Under the pieces are notes generated by a model. The model did no database searches. It worked only from the letters and a program-made list of their open reading frames with translations, and had not been told where the DNA came from. This document shows positions 23,201 to 23,518 of a stretch of DNA of 23,518 nucleotides, piece after piece (position 1 is the first letter of the stretch; each line of letters starts with the position of its first letter). The stretch is from an uncultured Bacteroidales bacterium. Its GTDB lineage: Bacteria; Bacteroidota; Bacteroidia; Bacteroidales; Tenuifilaceae. The DNA lies in the NCBI GenBank assembly GCA_937915475.1, contig CALGIR010000051.1, positions 1 to 23,518 of the forward strand. Direction: 5' to 3'. The translations under genes and the position numbers were made by a program.

Positions 23201-23518
23201 TTTACTTTATTTTTTAACTGTTTGTTGATAATTTGTTCTACTCGTTATAAACCCCCGAAGGTATTGGAAATCTTTCAGGTAGCCATAACTTTTTTTTGAT
23301 TTTATTATGATAAAATTTAATCAAGTTCTTGTGCCCTAACGGCTATTACTATTAATAATGGCAACAATACTTATTTAAATTCAATGTTGTCCGATTAAAA
23401 AATACATCAATGCAGGAATCCTACTTTTACTGGTCAAATTACCCATATCTTATATCCGGGGGTTTTGCCCCAGACCCCACTTACTTTCTTCTCTTGAAAG
23501 CAGAAAGTAAGCAAAGAA
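23201..23518. other. Region upstream of mrp, ending in a repeat-like element
   Basis: No gene is supported. It contains an AT hairpin ATTTTAT-tatg-ATAAAAT (23299-23316) and ends in two repeat-like hairpins: GGGG-ttttg-CCCC-type pairing near 23457-23477 and the inverted repeat at 23480-23511. No clear mrp promoter box was found. Confidence 0.5.
23480..23511. repeat. Inverted repeat of a probable dispersed element
   Basis: CTTACTTTCT (23480-23489) and AGAAAGTAAG (23502-23511) form a perfect 10-bp inverted repeat around a 12-base centre, followed by CAAAGAA. I recall very similar CTTACTTTCTT...AAGAAAGTAAGCAAAGAA elements as dispersed repeats in many bacterial genomes. The window ends 7 bases later, so the full extent is unknown. 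Confidence 0.6.

Overview
The window comes from a low-GC member of the Bacteroidota, most likely a Bacteroidales/Marinilabiliales-type organism. The evidence is a SusC/SusD outer-membrane pair, a GldB gliding-type lipoprotein, a protein with a type IX secretion (T9SS) C-terminal sorting domain, a DUF5606 protein known only from this phylum, and promoters of the Bacteroidota type (TTTG then TAnnTTTG). No tRNA, rRNA, CRISPR array, prophage or intact mobile element was seen.

Layout. 1-4790: the 3' part of a susC-like gene, then a complete susD-like lipoprotein gene and a strong terminator. 4800-6400: a degenerate region dominated by a decayed IS4-family transposase on the minus strand, with in-frame stops and frameshifts. 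6760-9705: a secreted two-domain M16 zinc peptidase with terminator. 9813-10440: a DUF5606 protein with a lysine-rich tail and terminator. 10473-12317 (minus): a secreted C1B aminopeptidase C-like protease, then a tightly linked SiaC-family (DUF1987) regulator and a 51-residue rubredoxin that simple ORF length filters miss. 12393-14895: a YdjM/DUF457 membrane protein and the rRNA methyltransferase RlmD, transcribed divergently from overlapping promoter boxes. 14914-15817 (minus): a DivIC/FtsB-like division protein and a small unknown protein with a near-ideal promoter. 15857-16210: a gap with a possible 25-codon ORF and an orphan plus-strand terminator. 16211-18694 (minus): a PIF1-like helicase fused to HRDC and helix-turn-helix regions. 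18905-19978: gldB with terminator. 19980-22400: a more accessory stretch holding an AT-rich beta-barrel gene and a T9SS-cargo gene among repeat-like and hairpin-rich gaps. 22406-23200 (minus): an Mrp/ApbC-type Fe-S carrier ATPase. The window ends in an inverted repeat that looks like a dispersed element.

Functionally the window mixes housekeeping genes (rlmD, divIC, mrp, rubredoxin, helicase) with envelope functions: SusCD uptake, two exported peptidases, GldB and a T9SS cargo. SusC/SusD would import oligomeric substrates across the outer membrane. GldB and the sorting-domain protein point to a working T9SS or gliding apparatus elsewhere in the genome.

I see no complete, clearly new multi-gene system. 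The most interesting signals are: an attC-like GC-rich repeat at 20176-20240; the orphan terminator with a TatA-like mini-ORF at 15957-16199; the SiaC-rubredoxin gene pair; face-to-face promoter boxes at 13410-13430; and a cluster of hairpins at 22081-22391.
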